Source: an uncultured Prevotellaceae bacterium (lineage in GTDB: Bacteria; Bacteroidota; Bacteroidia; Bacteroidales; Bacteroidaceae). From it: a DNA stretch of 64,000 bases. The stretch lies in the NCBI GenBank assembly GCA_902800585.1, contig CADCEW010000004.1, positions 1 to 64,000 of the forward strand, written 5' to 3'. Numbering within the stretch: the stretch's first letter is position 1; every line of letters starts with the position of its first letter. Below are positions 63,001 to 64,000 of this stretch, one piece after another. Under the pieces are notes generated by a model. That model did no database searches and was not told the origin of the DNA. It was given only the letters and a program-made list of their open reading frames with translations. Made by a program: the position numbers and the translations under genes.

Positions 63001-63243
63001 GACTACTTCAAGATCAAGAGCGTCATCCTCGGCTACGACTTCAAGCATCTCTGGAAGGCTTGTCCGTTCCAGCAGCTTCGTTTCTATCTGCAGGTACAGA
63101 ACCTCTACACCTTCACCGGTTACAAAGGCCTCGATCCTGAGGTTGGTAACTCTGCAGGTGGTAATGGCTGGGCATCCGGTATCGACCTTGGTCTGTACCC
63201 GCCATCTCGTACTTTCCTGATTGGTGCAAGTATTAAATTCTAA
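60004..63243 (+). CDS. susC: SusC-like TonB-dependent transporter, right copy of the switch (expressed orientation)
   Basis: A 1079-residue paralogue of the left SusC with the same signal peptide, regulatory-like domain (AVKGTVNDDSGEPIIGASVV), TonB box region and plug (VYIRGIGTTGNSAPLYVIDG). The barrel differs mainly in surface-loop segments, for example around residues 270-300, 420-560 and 690-720, while blocks such as YDGSSIFTDGKRWGTFPSF are unchanged. It ends in the same GLYPPSRTFLIGASIKF. The promoter and leader in the invertible segment face this gene, so it should be the active copy. The susD gene follows after 14 bp. Confidence 0.95.
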   Translation: MNRKIKSLQKPLVFLFLLCLFPLGAMAQSAVKGTVNDDSGEPIIGASVVEKGTTNGTVTDFDGNFSLNVKSGATLVISYIGYTTQEVAVNGQSTINVTLKEDNALLDEVVVVGYGVQKKKLVTGATVQVKGEDIAKLNTTNALEAMQSSTPGVQITQTSSQPGKGYKVYIRGIGTTGNSAPLYVIDGVAGGSLDGINPADIESIDILKDAASAAIYGARAANGVILVTTKQGKEGKIELSYNGAIGWSNVYKRPQLLNASQYMKIMDEYTYNTSGLTMDWAGFVPQDILTKVNSGWTGTDWWGSFVNKNAVQHNHSVTLTGGTDRSKFMMSYGYTGNEGIMGADKASYYKRHTIRLNSDHVLLRVKDFDAITIGENISISYVKNHDLAEDGMYWSYIHSLLQTSPLVPQYAENGDNYTYQDFNGNVTYGQGWNSSLFSNPWENLEKGGFNSIAESRSVNTSATAFMVVQPIKGLRWRSQFNYWWGSGSYRSYGEPRSSGYGNATSVTYSASQSAWLNTSWSIENTITYDIPVFSGHKITAMVGQTFNSSAWSFNVGGSNKVNYGEQLATLKGWDSAWLSNFKLENITDVSLTGNPNDEEYLSSFFGRVSWDWNETYMATVTLRYDGSSIFTDGKRWGTFPSFSAGWVVTNEKFMEKTKSWLDFFKIRASWGQNGNKDIAKYQYLATIALSGSSGDSGYKFGSDMETSTAGTPKTGAYANIVPNPDLTWETSEQWDLGFDARLLSNRLGVNFDWYVKKTKDWLIGGQMVSVYGTNPAAINGGDVKNTGIELALTWNDKIGKDFRYNVGVNFTTQSNKVTRIANDNGYINGPSGVLSQGTEYIYRAQVDKPLGYFYGMSYSGVWQNQDQIDQARKEGKAVLDGAQPGDLIWDDWNGDGVITYAEGATCDRHEIGNPNPDVLLGVNLGLTWRGLDFSVNGAGAFGQQIMRSYRSFSDAPYQNYDTTILDRWIGEGTSNTQPRITSTGSENTNWVSTRYMEDADYFKIKSVILGYDFKHLWKACPFQQLRFYLQVQNLYTFTGYKGLDPEVGNSAGGNGWASGIDLGLYPPSRTFLIGASIKF

Positions 63244-63249
63244 ATCGAT
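63190..63249. repeat. 60-bp inverted repeat, right copy (susC-susD junction)
   Basis: Perfect reverse complement of 55303-55362, spanning the end of the right susC and the start of the gap to susD. Identity resumes after one mismatch into the susD signal peptide. Confidence 0.85.
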
Positions 63250-63257
63250 TAAAATCT

Positions 63258-64000
63258 ATGAAGAAATATATTTTATCATCGTTGGCTGTTTTGGCAGCAA
63301 CCTTGTTTATTTCGTGTAACGACGCGCTGGACACCGATCCGCGTGTGACAGAGATGACCGGTGCCACTTTCCCTGGTAAGCCTGGTGATGTGGAGTCAGA
63401 GCTTACGGCTATCTACAGTATCATGAGTACGTTGGGTGGCGGAGATAACAGTGGTATTTTGAACAATCCTTTCTACTGGTGGAGTCTCATGTCGGACGAC
63501 TGCTACGGAAGCGGCGGTCTGCAGGACAATGTGGCAAAGTCGCTGCATCACTTCACCACGGCAAGCTCTAACCAGTATGAGTATAACTTCACCCTGCTGT
63601 ACGGAGGTATCTCACGTTGCAACAACACAATCGAGACCATCGACAACGTAGACTGGACTAATAATGAAGATGTGCGTGGCCAGCTTCTCGGTGAGGCTTA
63701 TTTCATGCGCGGCCTCTATTACATGTGGCTCTCCCAGTTGTACGGTGATATACCCCTGATCACCTCTTCCGTTATTACGGACGAGATGATGCAGCAGGCG
63801 AGCGCCGAGGAGGCTATCTATCCTCAGATCATTTCTGACTTCGTTTCTGCTAAGAACCTGATGAAGCCTGAAAGGGCCAACGGTTCAGGTCATGCCGACA
63901 AGTATTGTGCCGAGGGTTTCCTCGCACGTGCATACATGTTCTGGGCTGGTTTCTATAAGGGAGTAGAAGAGCTTAAAAATGGCGGTCCTGACATCGAGCT
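63258..64000 (+). CDS. susD: SusD/RagB-family lipoprotein of the right SusCD system (cut by window edge)
   Basis: The frame is open from the ATG at 63258 to the window end (247 codons, no stop). It encodes a lipoprotein signal MKKYILSSLAVLAATLFISC, then DALDTDPRVTEMTGATFPGK, GGISRCNNTIETIDNVDW, GEAYFMRGLYYMWLSQLYGD and AEGFLARAYMFWAGFY, all SusD hallmarks. The first 35 residues nearly match the left SusD; later parts diverge clearly. The C-terminal half is outside the window. Confidence 0.92.
   Translation, partial: MKKYILSSLAVLAATLFISCNDALDTDPRVTEMTGATFPGKPGDVESELTAIYSIMSTLGGGDNSGILNNPFYWWSLMSDDCYGSGGLQDNVAKSLHHFTTASSNQYEYNFTLLYGGISRCNNTIETIDNVDWTNNEDVRGQLLGEAYFMRGLYYMWLSQLYGDIPLITSSVITDEMMQQASAEEAIYPQIISDFVSAKNLMKPERANGSGHADKYCAEGFLARAYMFWAGFYKGVEELKNGGPDIE

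Overview
The window looks like chromosome of a Bacteroidales bacterium, most likely a Prevotella-type organism (Prevotella, Segatella or Xylanibacter). The evidence is Bacteroidetes -7 promoters (TAnnTTTG, some with TTG/TTTG about 20 bp upstream), fused secDF, SusC/SusD pairs, a hybrid two-component sensor, a PnuT-type thiamine locus and C-terminal tails of the WYxLNG...KGVYI type. The genus is inference; the order is well supported.

Positions 1-21000 are mostly housekeeping: the 5' part of rnr, an epimerase plus PAP2 lipid-synthase pair, greA, a HIT protein, a mannose-1-phosphate guanylyltransferase, tRNA-Leu(CAA), a TPP riboswitch controlling a TonB receptor-pnuT-thiamine pyrophosphokinase operon, two envelope lipoproteins, a GNAT-fold protein fused by position to tRNA-Arg(CCU), a MaoC hydratase, secDF, an EEP phosphatase and rhomboid pair, and HU.

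Positions 19130-40933 form a starch-utilisation locus. On the minus strand, malQ (GH77), susB (GH97), pulA (GH13_14), a GH53 galactanase and a SusA-like GH13 enzyme are packed head to tail, and an MFS sugar transporter and a LacI regulator lie upstream. On the plus strand come susC, susD, susE, susF and a secreted CBM26-bearing alpha-amylase. Three copies of a TGCAAACGTTTGCA-type palindrome sit upstream of malQ, between lacI and susC, and upstream of the amylase, which suggests one LacI repressor controls the set. susB appears broken: its signal peptide and catalytic body are in different frames.

Positions 41000-42340 are an accessory patch: a DUF6078 gene behind a 16-bp direct repeat, an array of four 22-bp palindromic units, N- and C-terminal remnants of a VirE/DUF3874 primase-like gene, and a perfect 18-bp inverted repeat. 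An HTCS regulator, a GH3 beta-xylosidase/glucosidase, a PD40 lipoprotein with a CxxCH motif and a DUF6057 membrane protein follow on the minus strand.

Positions 52600-64000 are the most unusual part. Two paralogous SusC/SusD systems diverge from a tyrosine recombinase gene. Perfect 54-bp inverted repeats cover both susC start codons and bracket about 1.4 kb holding the recombinase and one outward-facing promoter, currently aimed at the right-hand susC. This has the architecture of a phase-variable switch choosing between two outer-membrane glycan importers. A second perfect 60-bp inverted repeat spans both susC-susD junctions.
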